Positions 8,560-17,113 are shown, counted from the first letter of the stretch. The stretch: DNA of 64,000 bases from UBA1573 sp034005165 (GCA_034005165.1 JAVEVE010000002.1:248001-312000); one strand, 5' to 3'. The notes: generated by a model not told the origin, from the sequence alone. Numbers and translations are program-made.

Positions 8560-9260
8560 TGATACAAGACACTCCGGTTTACGCACTTACCCCGTTCACG
8601 ATGCTGGATTTCAAAGACAAGACAGCTTGCATCATCTGGTTTGCAGGATGCAACATGCGCTGCGCCTACTGTCACAATCCGGACATCGTGTTGGGGAAGG
8701 GTGCAAAGACCGAAGGCGACGTTCTGGAATTTCTGGAACGCCGTCAGGGTCTTCTGGATGGCGTGGTGATATCAGGAGGCGAGGCAACCTGTTACAAAGG
8801 GCTGCCCGCACTTCTAAGAAAAATAAAAACATTGGGCTACGCCATCAAGCTGGACAGCAACGGAACATACCCCGACATCATCAAACACCTCTTTGAAGAG
8901 AAGCTGATCGATTTTCTGGCGCTTGATTACAAAGCCTCCCCATGTGCATTTCAAAAAGTTACAGGCACAGGAAAGCGTCTGTGGAATAAATTCCAGAAAA
9001 CTCTCGATTATGTATGCGCCAACCAACACGGAAAATTCGAAGTCCGCACCACCATCCATTCAGACCTTTTGAACGCCACAGATATCAACGCCATGATTTC
9101 TGATCTGGAATCGAAAAACTACACAGGAACGTACTTCATCCAGAATTACCGCCACAAAGAAAATGAAACGCTTGGGAATATGACCGATCAAATAAAAGAG
9201 CTGGATATATCGCTAATCCAGCCCTCACAAAATTTTCAAATCGACTATCGCAATTTCTAA
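8556..9260 (+). CDS. nrdG: Anaerobic ribonucleotide reductase activating enzyme (radical SAM)
   Basis: Radical-SAM activase that uses a [4Fe-4S] cluster and S-adenosylmethionine to install the glycyl radical on NrdD. The cluster motif CNMRCAYC (C-x3-C-x2-C) is near residue 32, and GGE of the SAM-binding strand appears in VVISGGEAT. 234 residues, longer than E. coli NrdG (154) and nearer the NrdG/PflA-like type found with ATP-cone-less NrdD. The ATG overlaps the nrdD TGA (ATGA), so the two are translationally coupled; a second ATG follows directly. Confidence 0.93.
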   Translation: MMIQDTPVYALTPFTMLDFKDKTACIIWFAGCNMRCAYCHNPDIVLGKGAKTEGDVLEFLERRQGLLDGVVISGGEATCYKGLPALLRKIKTLGYAIKLDSNGTYPDIIKHLFEEKLIDFLALDYKASPCAFQKVTGTGKRLWNKFQKTLDYVCANQHGKFEVRTTIHSDLLNATDINAMISDLESKNYTGTYFIQNYRHKENETLGNMTDQIKELDISLIQPSQNFQIDYRNF

Positions 9261-9524
9261 TTACTGGATCGTCACTTCCAGATCATAAAACCGCGTATCG
9301 CTCGGAGTAATAATCTCTTTGCTTGCGATGTAAACAGAGTGGAGCTTGCCGTCGATTTCTTTGGCCCAAAAATCCAGAAACCGTTTCAGCTCAGGAAATT
9401 TCGGAGCCAGATCATATTCCTGCCAAATATAGCTTTGAAGCAATTTTGGGTGATCGGGCAGGTGATACACAATCTCGGCCGTTGTCAGCCGATAATTTTG
9501 AAGCTGAGTAATCAGATTGGCCAT
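9261..9524 (-). CDS. usg: Usg family protein, function unknown
   Basis: 87 residues. The block LTTAEIVYHLPDHPKLLQSYIWQEYDLAP, here cited by its ends LTTAEI and WQEYDLAP, followed by LKRFLDFWAKEIDGKLHSV, is characteristic of the alphaproteobacterial Usg family, named for its occurrence upstream of trp genes in some species. No enzymatic motif is known. The internal ATG is preferred to the longer open frame because a perfect AGGAGG lies nine bases before it. It is convergent with nrdG with no intergenic space, and no trp gene is nearby. Confidence 0.85.
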   Translation of the reverse strand: MANLITQLQNYRLTTAEIVYHLPDHPKLLQSYIWQEYDLAPKFPELKRFLDFWAKEIDGKLHSVYIASKEIITPSDTRFYDLEVTIQ

Positions 9525-9638
9525 TCTAGCAAACCTCCTGTCCTGTAGTTTTGACCGCTCTTCTGGCGATTTTATTCCTCCATCATACCACAAAATCCGT
9601 TAATACATTTTTAATATGTCATTATGAAAAACGTATAT

Positions 9639-9695
9639 TATAAAAGCTTGTATAACTGACTCAAATCCTTGATTTTTTGCCACAAGCTTTTTATA
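9639..9695. repeat. Long inverted repeat upstream of groESL
   Basis: TATAAAAGCTTGT (9639-9651) is repeated inverted as ACAAGCTTTTTATA (9682-9695), differing by one extra T, around a 30-base centre. Part of a possible heat-shock promoter lies inside it (CTTGA at 9668, TTTATAT at 9690-9696). It could be an operator replacing CIRCE or a leader hairpin. No HrcA-type CIRCE (TTAGCACTC-N9-GAGTGCTAA) is present before groES. Confidence 0.6.
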
Positions 9696-9696
9696 T
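9668..9696 (+). promoter_or_regulatory. Possible RpoH-type promoter of groESL
   Basis: CTTGA followed after about 17 bases by TTTATAT loosely resembles alphaproteobacterial sigma-32 promoters. The leader would be about 115 bases, including an unused GGAGGAGG at 9709-9717 and flanking CTCGG/CCGAG arms. The match is weak. Confidence 0.35.
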
Positions 9697-9821
9697 GTTT
9701 ATCACTCTCGGAGGAGGATAAAATTAAGCCAAAACCGAGAAAATCAGGGGCTTTGTGAAAGCTGACCATCAGGTTCATAAAGCCTGCTTGTTTAACCTTA
9801 GAAAAAAGAAGGAACTACAAA

Positions 9822-10112
9822 ATGAAATTTCGTCCTTTACATGACCGTGTCTTGTTAGAGCGCATTGAAGAGGATTCAAAAACCGCTGGTGGGATTATTA
9901 TCCCTGATTCGGCTAAAGAAAAGCCGATGAAAGGAAAAATCCACGCAGTTGGAAATGGCCTCCGTGATGAAAGCGGCAAAGTCATTCCTCTTGATGTGAA
10001 AGAAGGAGACGTTGTCCTGTTCTCTAAATGGTCCGGCACCGAAGTCACTATCGACGGCAAAGAAATGCTGGTGATGAAAGAGTCCGACATTATGGGCGTA
10101 ATCGCTGCCTAA
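9822..10112 (+). CDS. groES: Co-chaperonin GroES
   Basis: 96-residue cap of the GroEL folding chamber, acting as a heptamer in the cytoplasm. MKFRPLHDRVLLERIEE is the standard N-terminus. The mobile loop that docks on GroEL is EEDSKTAGGIIIPDSAKEKP, and the protein ends IMGVIAA. GAAGGA lies ten bases before the ATG. groEL follows after 42 bases, forming the usual bicistronic heat-shock operon. Confidence 0.98.
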   Translation: MKFRPLHDRVLLERIEEDSKTAGGIIIPDSAKEKPMKGKIHAVGNGLRDESGKVIPLDVKEGDVVLFSKWSGTEVTIDGKEMLVMKESDIMGVIAA

Positions 10113-10154
10113 TAGACCGCAAACAAATAGCAAAAATTTTAAGGAGAAAAAATC

Positions 10155-11798
10155 ATGGCTGCTAAGGAAATTAAATTTTCGACCGAAGCTCGTCGTAAAA
10201 TGCTGCGTGGTGTGGATACCATTGCAGATGCTGTAAAAGTAACATTGGGTCCTAAAGGCCGTAACGTTGTGATCGCCCGTTCATTCGGTGCACCACGCAC
10301 CACCAAAGACGGTGTGTCTGTTGCTAAGGAAATCGAACTGCAAGACGGTTTTGAAAACATGGGCGCACAAATGGTGCGTGAAGTAGCTTCAAAAGCCAAC
10401 GATCAAGCCGGTGACGGAACAACGACTGCAACAGTTTTGGCTCAAGCGATCATTCGTGAAGGCATCAAGGCTGTTGCTGCCGGTATGAACCCGATGGACG
10501 TAAAACGCGGGATTGATATGGCTGTGACAACTTGCGTAGAAGCATTGAAATCTTCTGCGAAAAAAGTTGAAACCAACCAGCAAATCGAACAAGTCGGTTT
10601 TGTGTCTGCGAACGGCGATGCCGATATCGCGAAAAAACTAGCTGAAGCAATGGAAAAAGTCGGTAAAGAGGGCGTCATCACAGTTGAAGAAGCCAAATCT
10701 TTGGAAACCGAATTGGAAGTTGTTGAAGGGATGCAGTTCGACCGCGGATACTTGTCTCCGTACTTCGTAACCAATCCAGAGAAAATGGTTTGCGAACTTG
10801 AAAACCCGTACATCCTGTTGAATGAGAAAAAACTCTCCAACCTGCAAGCGATCTTGCCTGTATTGGAAGCTGTTGTTCAATCAGGTCGTCCGTTGTTGAT
10901 CGTGGCTGAAGACGTTGAAGGCGAAGCACTGGCAACCCTCGTGGTAAATAAACTGCGCGGTGGCCTGAAAGTGGCTGCAGTTAAGGCTCCTGGCTTCGGT
11001 GATCGTCGTAAAGCAATGCTCGAAGACATGGCAATCCTGACCAATGGTCAAGTGATCTCCGAAGATCTTGGCATCAAACTTGAAAACGTCACACTCGATA
11101 TGCTGGGTTCTGCTAAGAAAATCCGCATCAGCAAAGACGAAACCACCATCGTTGACGGTGCAGGCGCTTCTGCTGATATCGAAGCACGTTGCAACCAGAT
11201 CCGCGCCCAAGTCGAAGAAACATCTTCTGATTATGACCGTGAAAAACTGCAAGAACGTCTGGCCAAATTGGCTGGCGGTGTTGCTGTGATCCGCGTTGGC
11301 GGTGCAACCGAAGTCGAAGTGAAAGAGCGTAAAGACCGCGTAGATGACGCGATGCACGCAACCCGTGCTGCTGTTGAAGAAGGTATCGTCCCTGGTGGCG
11401 GAACCGCGCTTCTGTATGCATCCAAATCTTTGGACGGCGTCAAAGGCGAAAACGCAGACCAACAAGCAGGTGTGGACATCGTCCGTCGTGCGATTCAGGC
11501 ACCTATCCGCCAGATCGTCGAGAACGCTGGTAAAGAAGGTTCTGTGATCGTCGGCAAGCTCTTGGAGCAATCCAGCGTCACGTACGGCTACAACGCTCAG
11601 ACTGACCAGTATTGCGATCTGGTCCAAGAAGGGATTATTGACCCTGTGAAAGTGGTTCGTTCCGCTCTCCAAAACGCAGCATCTGTTGCGGGACTCATGA
11701 TCACCACCGAAGCCATGATCTGCGAACTTCCTAAGGAAGAGAGTGCAGGCGGTGCCGGTGCTGACGCTATGGGCGGTATGGGCGGCATGGGCTTTTAA
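10155..11798 (+). CDS. groEL: Chaperonin GroEL
   Basis: 547-residue ATP-driven chaperonin forming double heptameric rings that fold cytosolic proteins with GroES. ATP-binding and hydrolysis residues are seen in TLGPKGRNV and AGDGTTTATVLAQ, and the signature AAVEEGIVPGGGTALL is present in the equatorial domain. The Gly-Met tail is short (MGGMGGMGF). Standard length and intact throughout. AAGGAG lies eight bases before the ATG, and a strong terminator follows the stop. Confidence 0.99.
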   Translation: MAAKEIKFSTEARRKMLRGVDTIADAVKVTLGPKGRNVVIARSFGAPRTTKDGVSVAKEIELQDGFENMGAQMVREVASKANDQAGDGTTTATVLAQAIIREGIKAVAAGMNPMDVKRGIDMAVTTCVEALKSSAKKVETNQQIEQVGFVSANGDADIAKKLAEAMEKVGKEGVITVEEAKSLETELEVVEGMQFDRGYLSPYFVTNPEKMVCELENPYILLNEKKLSNLQAILPVLEAVVQSGRPLLIVAEDVEGEALATLVVNKLRGGLKVAAVKAPGFGDRRKAMLEDMAILTNGQVISEDLGIKLENVTLDMLGSAKKIRISKDETTIVDGAGASADIEARCNQIRAQVEETSSDYDREKLQERLAKLAGGVAVIRVGGATEVEVKERKDRVDDAMHATRAAVEEGIVPGGGTALLYASKSLDGVKGENADQQAGVDIVRRAIQAPIRQIVENAGKEGSVIVGKLLEQSSVTYGYNAQTDQYCDLVQEGIIDPVKVVRSALQNAASVAGLMITTEAMICELPKEESAGGAGADAMGGMGGMGF

Positions 11799-11824
11799 TT
11801 AGCTCCGACCCGAAAAGAAATTTG

Positions 11825-11852
11825 AAAAAAGGCCGGTTTTCCGGCCTTTTTT
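11825..11852 (+). terminator. Rho-independent terminator of groESL
   Basis: GGCCGG and CCGGCC pair around four T, flanked by six A and six T. It lies 27 bases after the groEL stop. Confidence 0.92.
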
Positions 11853-11933
11853 GATTTTGGAGAGAGTATTTTTGTTGTGGGAATTCAAGCAAGCTTCATT
11901 GAAATTAAACATCTAAAGGTTATGATAATCAGT

Positions 11934-12593
11934 ATGAATTCGGAACGCGATGCTCAAAGTAATGTTGGCCTTCAGGGTCCTCCACAGGAAAATAACCAGT
12001 CCGGCGGGGTCGTTGACGCATCCCTAAGGGAATTAAAGAAGAATAAATCTATTCCCCAGCCGCTGATATGGCTGATTATTTTTGCATTGGGTTTGTCTCT
12101 ATCTGTTGGCGTTATGATCTCTTTCGCCAAAAGCCGTGACGCAAAAATTCAGTCAGTCCCTTTAGTCAGGCTTCAACCCACCGAGATGTATGCCAAATTT
12201 AATCAGGACCAGCTGCGCTCCTATTTTAGCGGCGTGTGGTATCACGAGAGTTATATAGCGAAAATGTCATTAAGTATGGTGGATGATAAATTCGAGTTGA
12301 TTATAGCCCCTGCGAGCGTGTCAGGCGTGAGATACTTTGTGCGTGGATCATTCATTGTAGACGGAGACGTTCTGATACTAGAAAAGAGAAATGATCTTGG
12401 ATATTCATTCGATCCTGATAAGAGATGGTTGCGCTATATTCCGATCTCGATGAATAATGTAAATATTCGGTATGAGCTTAAACAAAGAGATATGATCTGG
12501 TCGATTTCTGACGAAGAAGGTAAGTATATTCGTGGTGGTGCGCACGAGTTTTTCTCTGGAAAATATAACAGTATCGAGTGGAAAAAACACTGA
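11934..12593 (+). CDS. Single-pass membrane-anchored protein, unknown function
   Basis: 219 residues from the chosen ATG. A polar, Asn/Gln-rich N-terminal stretch of about 40 residues is followed by one transmembrane helix (IWLIIFALGLSLSVGVMI) and a beta-rich extracytoplasmic domain with many aromatic residues (SYFSGVWYHESY, GVRYFVRGSFIVDGDVLIL). The domain may be lipocalin- or barrel-like, but I do not recognise a family. The start is uncertain: the frame is open to 11877 and ATGs occur at 11922 and 11934, none with ideal ribosome-site spacing. Its TGA overlaps the mutM ATG (TGATG), so the two are translationally coupled. Confidence 0.7.
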   Translation: MNSERDAQSNVGLQGPPQENNQSGGVVDASLRELKKNKSIPQPLIWLIIFALGLSLSVGVMISFAKSRDAKIQSVPLVRLQPTEMYAKFNQDQLRSYFSGVWYHESYIAKMSLSMVDDKFELIIAPASVSGVRYFVRGSFIVDGDVLILEKRNDLGYSFDPDKRWLRYIPISMNNVNIRYELKQRDMIWSISDEEGKYIRGGAHEFFSGKYNSIEWKKH

Positions 12594-13441
12594 TGCCGGA
12601 ATTGCCTGAAGTTGAAACCGTTATGAACGGACTAAGGCAATTTCTTCTCGGAAAAAAAATTACCCGGGCTAAATTATTCACGCCAAAAATCAGAAATATT
12701 GTCCCTAAAAAAATCCCCAAAACGATTGAAAAACATAGTGTTTTGAATGTTTATCGTCGCGCAAAATATATGGTGTTCGACTTTGATAACGGCTATTCGA
12801 TGATCGTGCATTTAGGAATGACGGGGGTCTTTCGCACGATCCTTCCGGGACAGAAAAAATTTGAACAGGATATTCACGATCACTTCCTGATGCAGATAGA
12901 AGATGGTGTTGAAATCGTATTTCGCGACCCGCGTCGTTTTGGTGTCTTGGATGTTTTAAAAACAGATGAAGTGCCTCAATCAAAATATCTCGGGCATCTC
13001 GGCATTGAACCTTTATCCCGTGAGTTTACGGCAAAGAAATTACATGCTGATCTCGTGCGGCGCAGCTTGCCGATCAAGCAAGCAATCATGGACCAAAAGA
13101 TCGTTGTTGGAGTAGGGAATATTTATGCGAGTGAGGCCTTATTCATGTCGCATATCGACCCAAGGAGAGCCGCGAATTCTTTAGATGAGCAAGAATTGTC
13201 CAATCTGGTTAAAAACATAAAATCTGTTTTGCGAGCTGCCATTAAAAATGGGGGCAGTACATTGCGTGACTATCGCAATATCGGAGGCGAACGCGGATAT
13301 TTCCAGATGCATTTCGGTGTCTATGATCGTGAAGGGAAGCCGTGCCCTGACTGTACCTGTGATGCCGAAAAAACGGGAGGTGTGAAAAGAATTGTGCAAG
13401 GAAATCGTTCGACATTTTACTGTGAAAGCAAACAGAGGTAA
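12593..13441 (+). CDS. mutM: Formamidopyrimidine-DNA glycosylase (Fpg/MutM)
   Basis: Bifunctional base-excision enzyme removing 8-oxoguanine and FapyG and nicking the abasic site. The start is fixed by the mature N-terminus PELPEVETV, where Pro1 is the Schiff-base nucleophile. Also present are the void-filling strand (HLGMTGVF), the conserved Lys segment in GKPC-type context, and VGVGNIYASEALF of the helix-two-turn-helix. 282 residues. The C-terminal zinc finger is odd: Cys at 251, 254, 256 and 277, but the expected final Cys (about 280, usually in YCPxCQ) reads Lys in YCESKQR. Either Cys256 substitutes as a ligand or zinc binding is altered. Confidence 0.95.
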   Translation: MPELPEVETVMNGLRQFLLGKKITRAKLFTPKIRNIVPKKIPKTIEKHSVLNVYRRAKYMVFDFDNGYSMIVHLGMTGVFRTILPGQKKFEQDIHDHFLMQIEDGVEIVFRDPRRFGVLDVLKTDEVPQSKYLGHLGIEPLSREFTAKKLHADLVRRSLPIKQAIMDQKIVVGVGNIYASEALFMSHIDPRRAANSLDEQELSNLVKNIKSVLRAAIKNGGSTLRDYRNIGGERGYFQMHFGVYDREGKPCPDCTCDAEKTGGVKRIVQGNRSTFYCESKQR

Positions 13442-13479
13442 GTTTGTACAGCTAAGGGATTCCCGAACGAGGAGGCGAT

Positions 13480-13923
13480 ATGACCGGAAGAAAAACCAGA
13501 CTGGCTACTCTGTTTTTGACGGGGTTGACCGGCGCGTTAATCGCCTCGACAGGAGGCGTTTATGCCGCAAATACTCTCGAAAATCCTTCTGATTCTGGTG
13601 AAGCCGGTATGGGGCAGGCGCAGGTTTATGTGACGAGTTTGTCCGATATCCCTGTCATGAACGGCCTGACAGAGCTTCGTGATGAAGGATATATGTTTGA
13701 TGCCCCTGAAGGTCGGGTGGTGCAAGTGGTCCTTTTTGGTAATAAAATTACCACGGAAACTGTCAGAAATTACTACAATGGGGTTTTTCCGCAATTGGGC
13801 TGGATAGCGCGGAAAACTGGCCTTTTTGTGAGGTCTGGGGAGCAACTGACTGTAGCAATTGAAGAAAATAAAGACGGGGTGATCGTGATTTTGGAGGTCT
13901 CGCCTGAGTCGGACCAAAAATGA
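13480..13923 (+). CDS. Secreted protein of unknown function
   Basis: 147 residues with an N-terminal signal peptide: RKTR positive region, hydrophobic LATLFLTGLTGALIAS, and likely cleavage after GGVYA. The mature domain (SDIPVMNGLTELRDEGYMFDAPEGRVVQVVLFG and on to LGWIARKTG) has a mixed alpha/beta pattern suggesting a small globular periplasmic domain with no Cys. A strong GAGGAGG lies five bases before the ATG. Its position 38 bases after mutM suggests the same transcript. No recognised family. Confidence 0.75.
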   Translation: MTGRKTRLATLFLTGLTGALIASTGGVYAANTLENPSDSGEAGMGQAQVYVTSLSDIPVMNGLTELRDEGYMFDAPEGRVVQVVLFGNKITTETVRNYYNGVFPQLGWIARKTGLFVRSGEQLTVAIEENKDGVIVILEVSPESDQK

Positions 13924-13968
13924 CTTTTTGGCAAGAACTTTTTTTTACATTTTTTTGCACCAAGTTTC

Positions 13969-13997
13969 TTGACATCTGGGGATAACTCGGCTTAAAA
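13969..13997 (+). promoter_or_regulatory. Sigma-70 promoter of rpsT
   Basis: A perfect TTGACA, a 17-base spacer and TTAAAA lie about 50 bases before the rpsT start. The strong -35 fits a ribosomal protein gene. Confidence 0.65.
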
Positions 13998-14046
13998 CAT
14001 CCCCTGTTAGCAAGACAACTTAATAAAAAATTGAAAGAGTTTTCGA

Positions 14047-14316
14047 ATGGCCAATCATGTTTCGGCAAAAAAGCGTACAAGACAAAACGCGAAGCGTGCA
14101 ATTATTAACAGTGCAAACCGCAACCGTATTCGTACTTTCGTCAAGAAGGTAGAATTGGCCCTGAGCGCTGGCGATGCTGCTGCTGCCGAAGCCGCTTTGA
14201 AAGCAGTTCAACCTGAATTGCAAAAAGGCGTCAACAAAGGCGTTATCCACAAGAAGACCGCGTCTCGCAAGTTGTCTCGTCTGTCTGCTCGCGTCAAAGC
14301 AGCTAAATCTCAGTAA
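14047..14316 (+). CDS. rpsT: 30S ribosomal protein S20
   Basis: 89-residue primary 16S rRNA-binding protein. Starts MANHVSAKKRTRQNAKR and carries the family motif KGVIHKKTASRKLSRL. Very basic and all-helical, normal length. It is monocistronic, followed by dnaA as in many alphaproteobacteria such as Caulobacter. GAAAGAG lies seven bases before the ATG. Confidence 0.98.
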   Translation: MANHVSAKKRTRQNAKRAIINSANRNRIRTFVKKVELALSAGDAAAAEAALKAVQPELQKGVNKGVIHKKTASRKLSRLSARVKAAKSQ

Positions 14317-14684
14317 TCATATTTTTGGAGAGGTTATTCTCTCCACTTTAAAATCCGGTGTTTGCGATGCAAGTCGCAAGGGCTTTTTGTCGCCTTTTCA
14401 TTTGGCGATGGGTATCTATGCTTACTTTGACCCTGTTCAGTGCAGGATCAAGTGGCAAAACAGATTCCTGATCTGCGTTTAAAAGCAAGAGGGAGAGAAT
14501 CCCCCGTTTCTTATGTGACGCGCAAATATGCCGAACATCATAGGAAAAACCTTTAAGAAGGTGTGGCAGAAACGAAAGTCTTGAGAGAAAAGCCTTTCGG
14601 TCTGGGTGGAACAACCACCGCTCTGTGAGAGAAGCGAGCGTGTAGGTTGTTAGTGATAAATGCAACAAGTGGGAGAAATATCGA
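14317..14684. other. rpsT-dnaA intergenic region
   Basis: About 370 bases without a supported gene. A GGAGAG/CTCTCC hairpin (14327-14344) after rpsT may be a weak terminator, since no good T-run follows. The remainder presumably carries the dnaA promoter and leader. No TTATCCACA-type DnaA boxes or AT-rich 13-mer cluster are visible, so it does not look like a replication origin. The reading frame on the minus strand here has no ribosome site or family resemblance. Confidence 0.5.
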
Positions 14685-16112
14685 ATGTCTGAGTTCGGGG
14701 GAAATAAAGCATCAGTGGTGTCACTTTACGGTCAGGCTCTGGCTCCGGAGACATTTGATCCGACACCTGAGGTACGTGGGCTCTGGGATAAAGTTTATAA
14801 TAACATGCGTGAAGAGTTCGGCGAAGCCATCTTCCGCAGTTGGCTGAAACCTATGGCTTTGCAAGCCTGTTATCATGGTACATTGGAAGTGTCGGTTCCG
14901 ACACGCTTTATGAAAGACTGGATCTCTACGCATTATGTCGAACGTATTCGCCAAATGTGCAAAGAGGCAGGAGAAGGTATTGAGCGCCTTGAGATCGTTG
15001 TTGTTCACGGGCACGCCTCTGAAGAGACCAAGGAAGAGGAATCGCCTAAGAATCTGAAATCTAACGTTAACGAATTGGCAGAAAAACTAGACCTGTCATC
15101 TCCGCTGGACCCTCGCTTCAAGTTCGAAACATTTGTTGTCGGAAAATCCAATGCATTGGCGCATGCCGCGGCCAGTCGTGTTGTAGAATGTAATGTGCCG
15201 TTTAACCCGCTCTTCATCTATGGTGGTGTTGGACTGGGTAAAACCCACCTAATGCACGCCATTGCATGGGAGTTAAAAGAAAAACAACCTGAAAAAGTGG
15301 TGATGTATCTCTCTGCTGAGAAGTTCATGTACCAGTTTGTCAAGGCAATCCGTGCACAAGATACAATGACCTTTAAGGAAATCTTCCGTTCTGTCGATGT
15401 ATTGATGATTGATGACATCCAGTTCATTGCAGGAAAGGATTCCACGCAGGAAGAGTTTTTCCACACATTTAATGCGTTGGTTGACCAAAATAAACAAATC
15501 ATCATCGCGGCAGATCGCGCGCCAAGCGAACTGCAAGGGATTGATGAGCGTTTACGCTCCCGTATGTCCTGGGGCTTGGTGGCAGATATTCATGCAAGCA
15601 CCTATGATTTGCGCTTGGGCATCTTGAGGGCGCGCAGTGTTCAATTGGGAGTTGACGTTCCCGAGCCTGTTCTGGAATTTTTGGCTCTGAAAGTCACTTC
15701 GAATATCCGTGAGCTTGAAGGTGCTTTGAACCGTATTGTAGCGCATGCCGATGTAACGAAGTCAGAAATCACTCTGGAATCAACACAAGATGTTTTGCAA
15801 GACTTGTTGCGCTCGAGTGATCGCCGTATAACCATTGATGAAATCCAGCGTCGTGTTGCCGAACATTACAATGTCCGGATTGCGGATATGCATTCTTCAC
15901 GTCGTGCTCGGTCTGTTGCACGTCCGCGGCAGGTTGCTATGTATCTTGCTAAACAATTGACCGCACGCTCTTTGCCGGAAATCGGGCGCAAGTTTGGTGG
16001 CCGCGACCATACGACAGTCATGCATGCTGTTAAAAAGGTAGATGAGCTGATTGCTGAAGACCCATCTTTCGCACAAGATGTAGAAGTCTTGCGCCGGACT
16101 TTGACAGGCTAG
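14685..16112 (+). CDS. dnaA: Chromosomal replication initiator DnaA
   Basis: 475-residue AAA+ initiator that binds DnaA boxes and opens oriC. Domain I spans roughly residues 30-110 (FRSWLKPMALQAC). A linker precedes the AAA+ domain, which has Walker A GGVGLGKTH near 177-185, Walker B VLMIDDIQFI and sensor motifs in RLRSRMSWGL. The C-terminal DNA-binding domain ends with the signature GGRDHTTVMHAVKKV. A GGGAGA ribosome site lies eight bases before the ATG. A bidirectional terminator separates it from the convergent HAD gene. Confidence 0.98.
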   Translation: MSEFGGNKASVVSLYGQALAPETFDPTPEVRGLWDKVYNNMREEFGEAIFRSWLKPMALQACYHGTLEVSVPTRFMKDWISTHYVERIRQMCKEAGEGIERLEIVVVHGHASEETKEEESPKNLKSNVNELAEKLDLSSPLDPRFKFETFVVGKSNALAHAAASRVVECNVPFNPLFIYGGVGLGKTHLMHAIAWELKEKQPEKVVMYLSAEKFMYQFVKAIRAQDTMTFKEIFRSVDVLMIDDIQFIAGKDSTQEEFFHTFNALVDQNKQIIIAADRAPSELQGIDERLRSRMSWGLVADIHASTYDLRLGILRARSVQLGVDVPEPVLEFLALKVTSNIRELEGALNRIVAHADVTKSEITLESTQDVLQDLLRSSDRRITIDEIQRRVAEHYNVRIADMHSSRRARSVARPRQVAMYLAKQLTARSLPEIGRKFGGRDHTTVMHAVKKVDELIAEDPSFAQDVEVLRRTLTG

Positions 16113-16138
16113 TCATTAAAGGCAGGATAGTGATTCCG

Positions 16139-16167
16139 AAAAAACCCGCCATATTGGCGGGCTTTTT
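16139..16167. terminator. Bidirectional terminator between dnaA and the HAD gene
   Basis: CCCGCC and GGCGGG pair around ATATT, with six A before and a C plus five T after. The A/T flanks serve both converging genes. Confidence 0.9.
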
Positions 16168-16168
16168 A

Positions 16169-16975
16169 TTAAGGGGAAGGGGCCTCTCTATCGGGAAGGC
16201 TATAGATGACTTTGGTCCCGCGATCTTTATCGGCTTGCCATGCACGTTTCATTTCCGGAATATCATGGAACTCAAAATCTACATAGCTCGGTTTTTTATC
16301 TAATGGACGACCGTGGTGGATATGGACGGTCAGGCATCCGGGATAATGATCTTTCATGACCAGAAGATTTGCGACTGTATCTTCAGGGAATGTTCCTTCA
16401 TTCGGGTCAACTCCCAAGGCCGCAAAGCTACGTTCGACCAGAGTAGGTGTAATATGCTTCAACTTGAATTCCGACTGTTCAAGTCCACAAATGGCATGCT
16501 CCTGAAAATGTTGGCGAATGCCCATATTCTCGACAAGTGGCAAGAGAAGGTTTTGACGACAACTGTGACTGGCGATACCTTGCAATACATGTCCGTCTGT
16601 TAAGCGGAAGGCTTGCTGGAGATCCGTTCTGTTCTTCACAAGTTGCGGGTAATATTGAAGAAATGCGGTTTTGATGCGGACGTTATATTCACGATAAATC
16701 GGGGCAATGATATCCTCTTTGGGAATGCCGCGCAGGCCACCCCACAGGCAGAAACTTGTAAAAGTATCTCTGTATGTTTGGTATCCGCTATCAGCCAGAA
16801 GAACAGCTTCTTCATGCGTGAGACCCGCCTTTTTCAAGACTGGTAGGGACATCGCGGCATCTGCAAGGGCAGCAACGCAAAATGCGTTATAATCCTCGAA
16901 CTTGCTTGAATCGTAGAAAACATTGTCGAAATCAAAAACATGCGCTAGGGAGGAGCTGAGAGGTCTCATGGTCAT
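16169..16975 (-). CDS. HAD-superfamily hydrolase, pyrimidine 5'-nucleotidase-like
   Basis: About 268 residues. Motif I is FDFDNVFYDS near residue 15, giving the two Asp of the phosphotransferase centre with Val in the Thr/Val position. ASHSCRQN may be motif II, a Lys is present in EQSEFKLKHIT, and motif III/IV would be in DTVANLLVMKDHYPG. The spacing resembles the SDT1/YjjG pyrimidine nucleotidase branch, but motif III is not classical DD/GDxxxD, so activity is uncertain. It is divergent from dnaN and convergent with dnaA. Confidence 0.7.
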   Translation of the reverse strand: MTMRPLSSSLAHVFDFDNVFYDSSKFEDYNAFCVAALADAAMSLPVLKKAGLTHEEAVLLADSGYQTYRDTFTSFCLWGGLRGIPKEDIIAPIYREYNVRIKTAFLQYYPQLVKNRTDLQQAFRLTDGHVLQGIASHSCRQNLLLPLVENMGIRQHFQEHAICGLEQSEFKLKHITPTLVERSFAALGVDPNEGTFPEDTVANLLVMKDHYPGCLTVHIHHGRPLDKKPSYVDFEFHDIPEMKRAWQADKDRGTKVIYSLPDREAPSP

Positions 16976-17113
16976 TCCAGTTTATGGTATTAAGGGCATA
17001 AGGCGTAATATTATGAATATTATTCTGCGTCAATAAAATTATGCATAAAGCCTGTGGGAAACTTGGGGGCGGCTATAGAAAGGCTTGGCTCAGGCGATTC
17101 GAGAAGCTATATT

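Noticed and set aside
9525..9821. CIRCE/HrcA operator before groES
   Set aside because: Looked for TTAGCACTC-N9-GAGTGCTAA and found nothing close; the inverted repeat present has a different sequence and spacing.
10881..11672. 263-codon minus-strand open frame opposite groEL
   Set aside because: Antisense of a highly conserved gene with strong codon bias; no family resemblance.
14348..14668. 106-codon minus-strand open frame in the rpsT-dnaA gap
   Set aside because: No ribosome site or recognisable protein features; the interval is better explained as the dnaA leader and promoter.
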